Shown in pieces: positions 18,436 through 26,267 of a stretch of 64,000 bases of DNA. Both the position numbers and the translations under genes were made by a program. The notes beneath the pieces are model-generated. The model was given only the letters and a program-made list of their open reading frames with translations, made no database searches and had not been told where the DNA came from. Source of the stretch: Cohnella baijiui (lineage in GTDB: Bacteria; Bacillota; Bacilli; Paenibacillales; Paenibacillaceae). How positions within the stretch are numbered: the stretch's first letter is position 1; the number at the start of each line of letters is the position of its first letter. The stretch spans positions 93,010 through 157,009 of the forward strand of contig NZ_JAJFOW010000010.1 in NCBI RefSeq assembly GCF_020731285.1, written 5' to 3'.

Positions 18436-18555
18436 AGGCTACCATAACAACTGTCATGATGAGGGACATACAGAATTTTCGTTCGGGATTGGGCTTATCT
18501 GCACATTGGTATGAAATCGATAAGAATATTTCTCTATACGCGCCCAAGTTAACGA

Positions 18556-19500
18556 TTAAATGGCCCCCGAGGCGGCTTGCAGCCGCAGCCTTGAAGCCGG
18601 CGAAAGCATGGAGCGAGACGTTGCGTGGAACGGGGCCGAACCCTTGTCCGGGGAGCGGCGAACCAATTGAGGATAAGTAAGTGTAAAGGTGTTTGCGCAA
18701 AGCTGCGTGAGGGTGGCGGTCAGTTGGCGGGCATGATTAAAGCGAAAGGCAAATTCCGTCAAATAGGCTTGCAGATGTTTGGGGCCAATCCCGATAAAGG
18801 TAATGCTCAGCCAGCGGAAAGCAAATCTCAACATCTGCGACAAAGGCTTAAAATACCGTCTGCAAGGGCGCGTCTCGATGAACAATTGTTGGGCGCTGTC
18901 CGCCACTTGGCGCCGGGCAAAATCCTCTCCCAGCTCCCCGATCGGGTATCGGCGTTTCAATCGGGTGGGCGATACTTGTTCTATTTTGACATAGTTCAAC
19001 TGCCCGTTCGCATCCACCTCGGCCCCCGCCAGAACGGGTTGATCCTTGGCATGCGGATAGGCGCTCGTATGAGAAAACGGACCGGAATAAATCGCGTCCT
19101 GGATATGTACGGTGCCCGTCAAAAGCGTCCTCTCGTTAGCCTCGGTCATCGCGTGGCGGAGCTTGTGATTGATCAACCAAGCCGTCTTGTAGGTTACCTG
19201 AATCCGTTGAGACAGCTCGCGCGCGCTGATGCCTGCGGACATCCATCGAATGGCCTGAAACCACTTGCGCAGCGGCGTTCGGCTTCCCTCCATAATAGTG
19301 CCGGCAAGCAGAGAGGTCTGATGCCGACAGGCGCGGCATTCGTATAGCGGATGATTACGGGTACGAATCGGATAGTACAGGCTGAAGTTGCAACGCGGGC
19401 ACGAAAAACCGTTGGGCCACTTGGCGGCAAAAAGAATTTGTTCGCAGAAGGTTTCGGAAGCGTCCAAGTCTTCCGCTGGCACATTCGGAACACAAAACAT
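18556..19500 (-). CDS. IS1595-like transposase (possibly degenerate)
   Basis: Protein of 314 residues, ATG 19500 behind GGAGGAAGG. The N-terminal zinc ribbon has two Cys pairs (SCPRCNFS and YECRACRHQ), followed by the helix-turn-helix ISARELSQRIQVTYKTAWLINHKLRHAM. The C-terminus GPKHLQAYLTEFAFRFNHAR is the family's late motif. The usual first catalytic block DETYVGG appears as IQDAIYSGPF, and the middle of the nuclease domain looks short, so activity is doubtful. No convincing terminal inverted repeats were found. The gene has its own good promoter and lies between two inverted repeat arrays. Confidence 0.75.
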   Translation of the reverse strand: MFCVPNVPAEDLDASETFCEQILFAAKWPNGFSCPRCNFSLYYPIRTRNHPLYECRACRHQTSLLAGTIMEGSRTPLRKWFQAIRWMSAGISARELSQRIQVTYKTAWLINHKLRHAMTEANERTLLTGTVHIQDAIYSGPFSHTSAYPHAKDQPVLAGAEVDANGQLNYVKIEQVSPTRLKRRYPIGELGEDFARRQVADSAQQLFIETRPCRRYFKPLSQMLRFAFRWLSITFIGIGPKHLQAYLTEFAFRFNHARQLTATLTQLCANTFTLTYPQLVRRSPDKGSAPFHATSRSMLSPASRLRLQAASGAI

Positions 19501-19543
19501 GACCTTCCTCCCCCGCCCAAAAGGGAACGTATGTTCTTATTTT

Positions 19544-19572
19544 ATTGTACCTTTTATTGGACGATATTTCAA
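19544..19572 (-). promoter_or_regulatory. Sigma-A-type promoter of the IS1595-like gene
   Basis: On the minus strand TTGAAA and TACAAT are separated by 17 bases, about 44 bases upstream of the ATG. A run of ten C residues (19585-19594) lies just upstream. Confidence 0.7.
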
Positions 19573-19635
19573 GTTTTTTTGTAACCCCCCCCCCTCAAAT
19601 TAGGGCTCACTGCCTCATCGTAAAACAATCAATCC

Positions 19636-19832
19636 GTTCCCTGACCGAAAGGGATATCGTTCGAAAGTAGCCAAAATCGAGTAAATTCGCTCCTTTTCCG
19701 AGCCATTGAAATAACGTGCATAACCGATCGTTCCTGAGCGATTGGGATTCCGTGCAAAACACCATTCCTGAGCGATTGGGATTCCGTGCAAAACACCGTT
19801 CCTGAGCGATCGGGATATCGTGCAAAAGTAGT
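19636..19832. repeat. Second repeat array, period 34-35 bp, inverse orientation of the first
   Basis: Clear units start at 19731, 19765 and 19799 (core TTCCTGAGCGATTGGGATTC, then CGTGCAAAACACC). A degenerate unit starts at 19696 and a distant one at 19636 (TTCCCTGACCGAAAGGGATA, then TCGT). The core is the reverse complement of the core in the 16951-17200 array, so the two are one motif family facing each other. The rest of 19573-20030 holds no gene. Confidence 0.8.
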
Positions 19833-19977
19833 AAAAAGAGATGTTGCTCCGAGTTATCCTTACAGAAGAAGGGTTCAAAGGTATGCGAACGGAGACTCGG
19901 GACGATCTGTGATTCGAAAAATCGGGACGATCCGTGAATCGCAAATGGGAAGCGCGAGGAGAGCCCTGCCGATACGT

Positions 19978-20014
19978 TAAAAACCGCAAGGCGCGAACTT
20001 CGCGCGCTTGCGGT
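19978..20014 (-). terminator. Rho-independent terminator
   Basis: CCGCAAGGCGCGAA pairs with TTCGCGCGCTTGCGG. On the minus strand the hairpin is followed by TTTTT, 17 bases after the stop of the glycosidase-like gene. Confidence 0.85.
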
Positions 20015-20030
20015 CGATGGTGTTTCCTGG

Positions 20031-22235
20031 TTACCAGTAGACGGCTATTCGGACGCCTGAGGGCGAGCCGGCATGGCGGACGAGGGCCGTGCCCGACGTC
20101 GCATCGTAGCGGCACTCGGTGGCCGCGCCGTCGGCTTCCGCCCAGCGAGGCTGGGCCGGTACGCGGATGCGCGTGCTGACGGTCATGTCAGCCGGCGATT
20201 CGGAGACATAGATCAAGCTGTCCGGGCCGGACGCTTCGTCGCGAATGCGCGACGAACTGAGCAGGATCTCGGGCGCGTCGGTCGGACGGTCGCCGTCGCG
20301 CCAGCTCAGATCGTACAGGAGCGCATCCTCGTTCGGCGCGAGCTCGACCCGGGATCGGATCGGCAGATCGGACTCGAACACGTCGATGAACGAGCCTTCG
20401 AGTACGGTCGGATCTGCCGACGCACCTTCATCCAGCGCATGGACGACGAGGTACGGACCGCGCTGCAGACGCAGCGAACGACGCTCCAGATAATGATCCG
20501 CCTCGCCGCGCATGGCGAGCGCTTGCCGGATAAGGTCTCGCACCGTCTCCGCGCCTTCGGGCGAGCGGGACAGTGCCGCCGGTTGGGTGCGCAGCAAGAT
20601 CACGGCGCCATCGCCAACGTGATGCGTTCCTTCCGCGGGACGGCGGCCGAGTCCCAAGGCTTCGAACAAGTGATCGTCCGGCCGTTCGTAGCTTCGGCGT
20701 CCCTCGTCCCGGTTCCACCATTCCTGCACGGCATGGAACGGGTCCGAGCCGTCGCCGACGTAGACGAGCACGCCCCCCTCCCGCACCCATTGGCCGAGCG
20801 CCTGGTGGATGCCCGGATGCTCGGGCTTCATGAACTCATAGCTGAGCAGCAGCACCCGGTAGTCGTCCAAATAGCCGGGAAAGGCGAGCACGTTGTCGAG
20901 CTGCACCGGACGCAGCGGAATTCCCCGCTTGACCAGCGGTAGCGCCAGCCCGTAAAATGCCGACCAATCGAGCAGTTCCCGCTGGGCATCGGTGAGCGCA
21001 TCGGTTGTCGTCGTGCCGTCGTATTTGAACGCCTCGCGTTCGGCCTCTTCGGGTGTCAGTACGTCTCCGCGCTGAAACATGGCGGAGTTCGCCAGCAGCA
21101 AGCCGATGCCCGCCGTGCCCGCATCCCGCTCGGCGGCGGCACGAGCCGCCTCGTCGTGACGGTGCATGTCGCGCAGCACGCCCATGACCGCGAGCAGGAC
21201 GGTAGCGTAGTCGCCGGGGATGCCCTCCTTCCCGGTGCCGTCCTCGGTCGGATACCGCCCTTCGAAGACGCGGCGCGGCCAAGGGCACACCTCGTACTGC
21301 GAGACGCCGGGGTGCAGCAAGGACGCAATGACGGTCGCCCGATAATTGCGGCGGTAGTCGCTCCAGGTATACCGGGGATTGTCTTCGATCGGATCGTGCA
21401 GGAACCACATTTCGCGGCCGGTGCCGCGCGTCAGCTCCTGCATGACGCCGTACTCCAAATACGCCGTCTCAAACGTCCGTTCGCGCCGGACGCCCGCGTA
21501 AACGTTTGGCGTCCGCGACGTCCCCGTCCAAATCTGGGCGATGAAGCCGTCGCAGGCGGGCATGTTCACGAGCATCGCTTCCGGACTGACGATTCGCCAC
21601 TGGGTGTAGTTGATCAAGCTGTGGGTCGGCACGTAGAATCGCACGGTCCGGCCGTAGGTGACGAGCGAATACTCCTTCATCTGGGCGCAGATGCGGTCGA
21701 GCGCGCGATAATACATGGCGGCCTTCAGCTTGGAGGCCCGGTATTGGGCGTCCGGCGAAAGATGGGGAGGCTGCCATTCCTCCCCATAATAGTTCTGCCA
21801 TTCCCGCTTGAACGCCTCCGAATAGCCGCCCGCCGCCCAAAACTCCGGCTCCTCCATATGGATCGCCTCGGCCCCGGCGTCGATCGCCCGCTTAATGTGC
21901 GTCGCGAGATACTCCGAGAAGGCAACCGTCGGGGCCATGTACGGCACGTCGTGCCCGTGTAGAATGTGCTTGCCGGCCCGATCCGTCTGCGCTTCGTCCC
22001 AATGCTCGCGGCCGTCGAACCGACCGTAGAGGTAGTCCTGATACTCGCCCCAGGCGACTCCCGTCATCAGATGGATCGTATACCCGGCCTTGCGCCAGCC
22101 TTCGATCCGCTCCGGCAAATCTGCGGAGATGCCGTACACCATGACGAAGTCGGTGCGCAGGTCGTATTTCGGGCCGTAGGGACGAGACTCTTGGAATCCG
22201 GTCCACTCCGGTGCCGCTTTCGTTCTTCGGCTCAA
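20031..22235 (-). CDS. Glycoside-hydrolase-like protein of unknown family
   Basis: Cytoplasmic protein of 734 residues, no signal peptide, start TTG 22235 after GGGAGGG. The first 400 residues read as a (beta/alpha)8-like fold with acidic clusters in strand-end positions (GAEAIHMEEPEFWAAGG near residue 140; GREMWFLHDPIEDNPRY near 290). Residues about 440-560 resemble a GATase/trimerisation-type domain of GH42-like enzymes (YRVLLLSYEFMKPEHPGIHQ, then WVREGGVLVYVGDG). A beta domain ends the protein. It is the last gene after a sugar importer (SBP stop at 22335, 99 bp away). I infer a glycosidase acting on the imported sugar, but no family can be named with certainty. Confidence 0.65.
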   Translation of the reverse strand: MSRRTKAAPEWTGFQESRPYGPKYDLRTDFVMVYGISADLPERIEGWRKAGYTIHLMTGVAWGEYQDYLYGRFDGREHWDEAQTDRAGKHILHGHDVPYMAPTVAFSEYLATHIKRAIDAGAEAIHMEEPEFWAAGGYSEAFKREWQNYYGEEWQPPHLSPDAQYRASKLKAAMYYRALDRICAQMKEYSLVTYGRTVRFYVPTHSLINYTQWRIVSPEAMLVNMPACDGFIAQIWTGTSRTPNVYAGVRRERTFETAYLEYGVMQELTRGTGREMWFLHDPIEDNPRYTWSDYRRNYRATVIASLLHPGVSQYEVCPWPRRVFEGRYPTEDGTGKEGIPGDYATVLLAVMGVLRDMHRHDEAARAAAERDAGTAGIGLLLANSAMFQRGDVLTPEEAEREAFKYDGTTTTDALTDAQRELLDWSAFYGLALPLVKRGIPLRPVQLDNVLAFPGYLDDYRVLLLSYEFMKPEHPGIHQALGQWVREGGVLVYVGDGSDPFHAVQEWWNRDEGRRSYERPDDHLFEALGLGRRPAEGTHHVGDGAVILLRTQPAALSRSPEGAETVRDLIRQALAMRGEADHYLERRSLRLQRGPYLVVHALDEGASADPTVLEGSFIDVFESDLPIRSRVELAPNEDALLYDLSWRDGDRPTDAPEILLSSSRIRDEASGPDSLIYVSESPADMTVSTRIRVPAQPRWAEADGAATECRYDATSGTALVRHAGSPSGVRIAVYW

Positions 22236-22286
22236 CGTTCACCCTCCCTTAACTTCCTTCAGACGCCGGTTCTTATCATGGCGATG

Positions 22287-22317
22287 AATGGGATGGTGAT
22301 TGGCTCACCATCCCATT
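22287..22317. terminator. Perfect inverted repeat between binding protein and glycosidase-like gene
   Basis: A 13-base perfect stem (AATGGGATGGTGA / TCACCATCCCATT) with a 5-base loop and no U-run. It probably trims or attenuates the transcript after the binding-protein gene rather than ending it fully. Confidence 0.55.
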
Positions 22318-22334
22318 CCGATCTTCCGCTGCGA

Positions 22335-24041
22335 TTAGAATCCGATATCGTTTCTTTCCGCAGCCTTCTGCGCAACGTATTCCGCCATTTCATCTGCGCC
22401 TGCGGCTCTGAACTTGTCTTGAATGTCATGAAGAATCTTCAGCGCTTGATCGTCCGTCTTCGCAAAAAGCGCTTTCTTAAATTCGTCGCCGTAGTTCAAG
22501 CTGCTGGTCGCATCTCTGAATTGCTGGTACTTGGGCCAATCTCTTTCCAAGTAGTTGGCGCTGACCTTATCGATGATTTGGATCGGCATTTTTTTCGAGA
22601 AGCTATTCTCCAATTTCTCCCACTGCGTCTTTTCGTCTTCCGTTTTGGGCCAGGCAACGTCGTTGGAGAAGCCTCCGATAAAGTTGGCATTGAGATAATT
22701 GAGGCCCGCATCTCTTTTCAAATCCGTATTATCGTCATACTTTTGTTTCACTTCGGGAATCCATTTGGGAGCCCCGTTCACCATTTGATAGTCTTTTCCT
22801 TCGATCCCCCAATAGGCGAGCAGTCGGCCTTCGTCGCTGTTGATATAATCCAGGAAGCGCAGCGCAGCGTCGGGATTTTTGATCTTCGCGCTCAGGAAGA
22901 TGACAGGGAAGCCCGAGCGTCCCGGTTTTTCGACTTGCGTCGCGATGTTCCCGCTCTTGTTCTTCATCGGTCCGAGCAATTCGTATTGCATGTCCGGATT
23001 CGTTTTATAGAGCGTATTTTGAAGCGTCCCCATCATGCTTTGGGCGCCGAATACGGCAAGTTTCCCCGTCGTCAGTTTTTCGGTTGCCATCGTATCGGTA
23101 TTGCTGAAAGCTTCGGGGTCGAACAAACCGTTGGCGATGACCTTTCTCATGTACAACAATTTTTCTTCTTCATCTTTAGAGAACATCCAGTACGTCAGCT
23201 TGCCGCTGCTGTCCTGGCGGAAATCGGAGATATTGTAGTCCGACCAGCCGGTGAGGAAGCGGCCGTAATCCCATCCGTCGTGCATGGTGCCGGCCGGAAT
23301 GACCGGCTTGCCGCTAATATCTTTGAAATTGCCGTTCTTTATCTTAACCAACAGGTCGAATACTTTGTCTTCGGTATCGATATCCTCTGGATTGACGTTC
23401 AAAGCCTTCAAAATATCTCCGCGGGCGTAGAGGCCGTAATTCCAGTTGTGGATGCTCTCCGGCGTGCCGTCCGGCGTCTGCATCGGAATCACGTACGTTT
23501 TGCCTTGCAGATCGGGGCTGTTCAGTTCGAATTCGGCAAAGTCTTTCGCGACGCCGGTCGTCAGAAGCTTCTTCACATTCGGATACTTATCCAGGTAAGG
23601 CGTCAAATCCAGCAGCTGCCCTTCCAAAGCCGCTTTCTTGATGACTTGGCCTTCTCCGCCCGTCGTAGACCAGAAAGGCGCGTTGACCATATCGGGAACC
23701 GTATCCGAAGCAAAGATCGTGTTCAGCTTTTCCGTCTCGTTGGTCGTAATCGACTCCAACTTTAACGTTACGCCGGTTACTTCCTTGACCCGCTGGGCGA
23801 CGGGATTGTTGACTTGGTCTTGCGGGAAGCTCGCACCGCCGCCGTTCCAGTTGCTCAGGAAGGACACCGTGACCTGCTCCGGCTTATTCCCGCCCGACGC
23901 CGTGCTGCTTGCGCTCGGTTCGGTCTGACCGCTGGACTTGTTATCCGAATTGCTGCTGCTGCATGCCGTCGCGGCCGATAATAGCAGCGGTACGGCAAGC
24001 GTAATGCCCAGGACTCTTTTGAGCTTCTTCTTACTCGGCAT
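22335..24041 (-). CDS. LplA-type sugar-binding lipoprotein
   Basis: Lipoprotein of 568 residues with signal peptide and lipobox SAATACSSSNS, followed by a Ser/Asn/Thr-rich linker. The long extracellular binding fold has features of the LplA/YtcQ group (VTVSFLSNWNGGG, FLSAKIKNPDAALRFLDYINSDEGRLLAYWGIEG, and a C-terminal ADEMAEYVAQKA). It is the third gene of an importer operon after the permeases at 25045 and 24097. Its lower GC and AT-ending codons, compared with neighbours at 6-10 kb, hint at a different history (impression only). Confidence 0.9.
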   Translation of the reverse strand: MPSKKKLKRVLGITLAVPLLLSAATACSSSNSDNKSSGQTEPSASSTASGGNKPEQVTVSFLSNWNGGGASFPQDQVNNPVAQRVKEVTGVTLKLESITTNETEKLNTIFASDTVPDMVNAPFWSTTGGEGQVIKKAALEGQLLDLTPYLDKYPNVKKLLTTGVAKDFAEFELNSPDLQGKTYVIPMQTPDGTPESIHNWNYGLYARGDILKALNVNPEDIDTEDKVFDLLVKIKNGNFKDISGKPVIPAGTMHDGWDYGRFLTGWSDYNISDFRQDSSGKLTYWMFSKDEEEKLLYMRKVIANGLFDPEAFSNTDTMATEKLTTGKLAVFGAQSMMGTLQNTLYKTNPDMQYELLGPMKNKSGNIATQVEKPGRSGFPVIFLSAKIKNPDAALRFLDYINSDEGRLLAYWGIEGKDYQMVNGAPKWIPEVKQKYDDNTDLKRDAGLNYLNANFIGGFSNDVAWPKTEDEKTQWEKLENSFSKKMPIQIIDKVSANYLERDWPKYQQFRDATSSLNYGDEFKKALFAKTDDQALKILHDIQDKFRAAGADEMAEYVAQKAAERNDIGF

Positions 24042-24096
24042 TGTTCATAACCCCTTCACTCATTTTTATATAAAAGGCAGTGCCTCTTATATGCTG

Positions 24097-25011
24097 CTAT
24101 TCCTTCAGCGAACCCACCAATACCCCTTTGACGAAATACTTCTGAAGAAACGGATAGATGCAAATGATCGGGGTCGTGATGATGATGACGAACGTCATTC
24201 TTAGGGCTTCCGGCGTTACGCCGCGCAGCTCCATCTGGGCCTGGTTCATGTTCTGAATGGAGGATCCGCCGTTCGACGACGTCATGGACTGGAAGGACGC
24301 TTCGCTGATCATCTTGTTCAGGAACGTGGCGGCAGGCTGGAGCTTCTCGTTCTGAATGAAAAACTGGCCGGTAAACCAGTCATTCCAACAGCCGACGCCG
24401 ACAAACAAGGCAATGGTCGCCATGACCGGCAGCGATAGGGGCAGGATGATTCGCGAGAAGACCGAGAGTTCGCCTGCGCCGTCGATGCGGGCCGATTCCG
24501 ATAGACTTGCCGGAATTCCGTCGAAGAACGTCTTCATGACAATCGCGTTGAAAAAGTTGTACAACGACGGCAACACCAGCACCCAAAAGGTGTTGAGGAT
24601 GTGCAATTGCCTGAACAGAATAAAAGTAGGAATGAGTCCTCCGCTAAACAGCGTGGTGAAGAAGAAGAAAAAGACGATGTATTTCCTGCCGGGCAGTCCT
24701 TTTCGCGATAGCGCGTAGGCCAGCATCGCCGTCAACAGTACGGAAAGAACGGTCACGACGACTGTTCGGGAGATGGAGATGAAGAACGAATTCAAGATCA
24801 ACGGGTTGCTGAAAGCCTTGCTGTAGTTCTCCAGCGTGAAGACTCTCGGGATCAGGTAGATCCCGCCCTTCATCGCGTCATAGCCGTCGTTAAAGGAAAG
24901 AGCCAGAAAATAGAGAAACGGATAGAGTGCCGTCACGCAGAATATGAGCAGCACCGCATAGTTCAGCGTCGAATAAATACGATCGGGTAACGACATCCTT
25001 CTCACGCCCAT
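24097..25011 (-). CDS. Carbohydrate ABC transporter permease (YtcP/LplC type)
   Basis: Integral membrane protein of about 304 residues. ATG 25011 sits seven bases after AAGGAGG; an in-frame GTG at 25017 overlaps that site and is less likely. Six TM segments start with YAVLLIFCVTALYPFLYFL. The ATPase-contact loop is ESARIDGAGELSVFSRIILP, and the C-terminus YPFLQKYFVKGVLVGSLKE is typical. It partners with the 25045-25995 permease. Confidence 0.92.
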   Translation of the reverse strand: MGVRRMSLPDRIYSTLNYAVLLIFCVTALYPFLYFLALSFNDGYDAMKGGIYLIPRVFTLENYSKAFSNPLILNSFFISISRTVVVTVLSVLLTAMLAYALSRKGLPGRKYIVFFFFFTTLFSGGLIPTFILFRQLHILNTFWVLVLPSLYNFFNAIVMKTFFDGIPASLSESARIDGAGELSVFSRIILPLSLPVMATIALFVGVGCWNDWFTGQFFIQNEKLQPAATFLNKMISEASFQSMTSSNGGSSIQNMNQAQMELRGVTPEALRMTFVIIITTPIICIYPFLQKYFVKGVLVGSLKE

Positions 25012-25044
25012 ACGCACACCTCCTTGGATTCGATTGCTGCCGTA

Positions 25045-25995
25045 TTACCATAGCGACGTATCGCTAAGCCGTTTCGAGATCTTGTTGACCACGACGATGA
25101 GGAGCAGCGAGATCACGGACTTGAACAATCCAATGGCCGTCGAATAGGCAAATTGGCCCTGTTGAATGCCTGTTTTGAGCACGTAAGTGTCCAAGATCTC
25201 CGAGACGTGCAAGGTGGCGGGAGTTTGCATGAGATAGATTTGATCGAAACCTGCGTTCAAGATTCCGCTGAGGGAGAAGATAAGTAGAATGGCGATCGTA
25301 GGCGTCAGGCAAGGCAGCGTGATTTTGAATAATGTGCTCCATCGGCCCGCCCCGTCGATCTGCGACGCTTCGTATAAATGGGGATCGATGTTGGTCAACG
25401 CGGCCAAATAAATGATGGAACCCCACCCTACGCCTTTCCAAATATCCGAGATGATGACCAGTGGATAGAATAAGGAGGGATTGCCCATGAAGAAGATCGG
25501 GTCCAGTCCCATATGCTCGCGAATATCGTTGACAAGACCTACGTTAGGGGACAATATTTTTTGGAGCAGCGTGACGACGACGACCCATGAAACGAAGTGG
25601 GGCAGGTAAGAAATCGTCTGAAACGCCCGCTTGATTTTTCCTTTTGTGATGGCATTCAGCATTAAGGCCAGAACTAACGGAGCGGGAAATCCAAAAAGCA
25701 ATTTGAGGGCGCTGATGGACAGCGTATTGCGCAGCACATTATAAAAGTTGGAATCGTTCAAAAACTGCTTGAAATAGCGAAAGCCTTCCCAGGGACTTCC
25801 CAATATCCCCAGATTGTATTTGAAATCTTTGAAGGCGATTAAGATGCCGTACATCGGATAATAAGCAAAGACCAGAAACCAGATAATGGCCGGCAGCAGG
25901 AACAAATAAATATACCTGAAGCTCCAGATTTTCGAAAGCGTCTTGTTCTTTTTGGTTTTTTGCGTGAATGGCAAGACTTCTTCCCTAGCTTCCAT
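25045..25995 (-). CDS. Sugar ABC transporter permease (YteP/LplB type)
   Basis: Integral membrane protein of 316 residues, ATG 25995 after GGAGGTGTACAGAGG. TM1 is YLFLLPAIIWFLVFAYYPMYG. The EAA-type loop is EASQIDGAGRWSTLFKITLP, and the C-terminus SKRLSDTSLW is family-typical. It is the first gene of the importer operon that continues into the second permease and the binding lipoprotein. It lies downstream of the GH38 gene on the same strand, with a 272-bp gap holding a catabolite-site candidate. Confidence 0.92.
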   Translation of the reverse strand: MEAREEVLPFTQKTKKNKTLSKIWSFRYIYLFLLPAIIWFLVFAYYPMYGILIAFKDFKYNLGILGSPWEGFRYFKQFLNDSNFYNVLRNTLSISALKLLFGFPAPLVLALMLNAITKGKIKRAFQTISYLPHFVSWVVVVTLLQKILSPNVGLVNDIREHMGLDPIFFMGNPSLFYPLVIISDIWKGVGWGSIIYLAALTNIDPHLYEASQIDGAGRWSTLFKITLPCLTPTIAILLIFSLSGILNAGFDQIYLMQTPATLHVSEILDTYVLKTGIQQGQFAYSTAIGLFKSVISLLLIVVVNKISKRLSDTSLW

Positions 25996-26046
25996 CCTCT
26001 GTACACCTCCTGCAAATAGTTTTACGAAAGCCTCAAAACAAGATTT

Positions 26047-26060
26047 TGAAAAGGCTTACA
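26047..26060 (-). promoter_or_regulatory. cre-like catabolite control site
   Basis: On the minus strand TGTAAGCCTTTTCA matches the CcpA consensus TGWAANCGNTNWCA at 13 of 14 positions. The one mismatch is in the central CG. It lies 52-65 bases upstream of the permease ATG at 25995. Confidence 0.45.
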
Positions 26061-26195
26061 AATTCCTATTTACGCAAATATAGCGGCGCAAAACGACTCG
26101 CTAATCTTAACTTTGAAAGGTGAAACTGTTCGGAAATGGGATCTCTGAAAAAGTCGGTCATCTACCCTATTTTTTCGCAGAGCCGCCGTCGGTCT

Positions 26196-26221
26196 GGACT
26201 CCGCGCGTGAACGCGGAGCCG
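26196..26221 (-). terminator. Hairpin after the alpha-mannosidase gene
   Basis: CTCCGCG pairs with CGCGGAG around a short loop, about 50 bases after the stop at 26268. No U-run adjoins it, so its role as terminator is uncertain. Confidence 0.4.
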
Positions 26222-26267
26222 CAAACTCGGGCAGGCTGGTGCTGGAATTATCCGGCATAGCCTTCGC

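Noticed and set aside
18425..18700. Small ORF between the two transposase genes
   Set aside because: It overlaps the IS1595-like gene end in another frame and has no start signals. The 18436-18555 stretch shows nothing recognisable.
19585..19594. Run of ten C as a phase-variation switch
   Set aside because: It lies upstream of the -35 box of the IS1595-like gene, outside any coding frame. An effect on promoter strength cannot be judged from the sequence.
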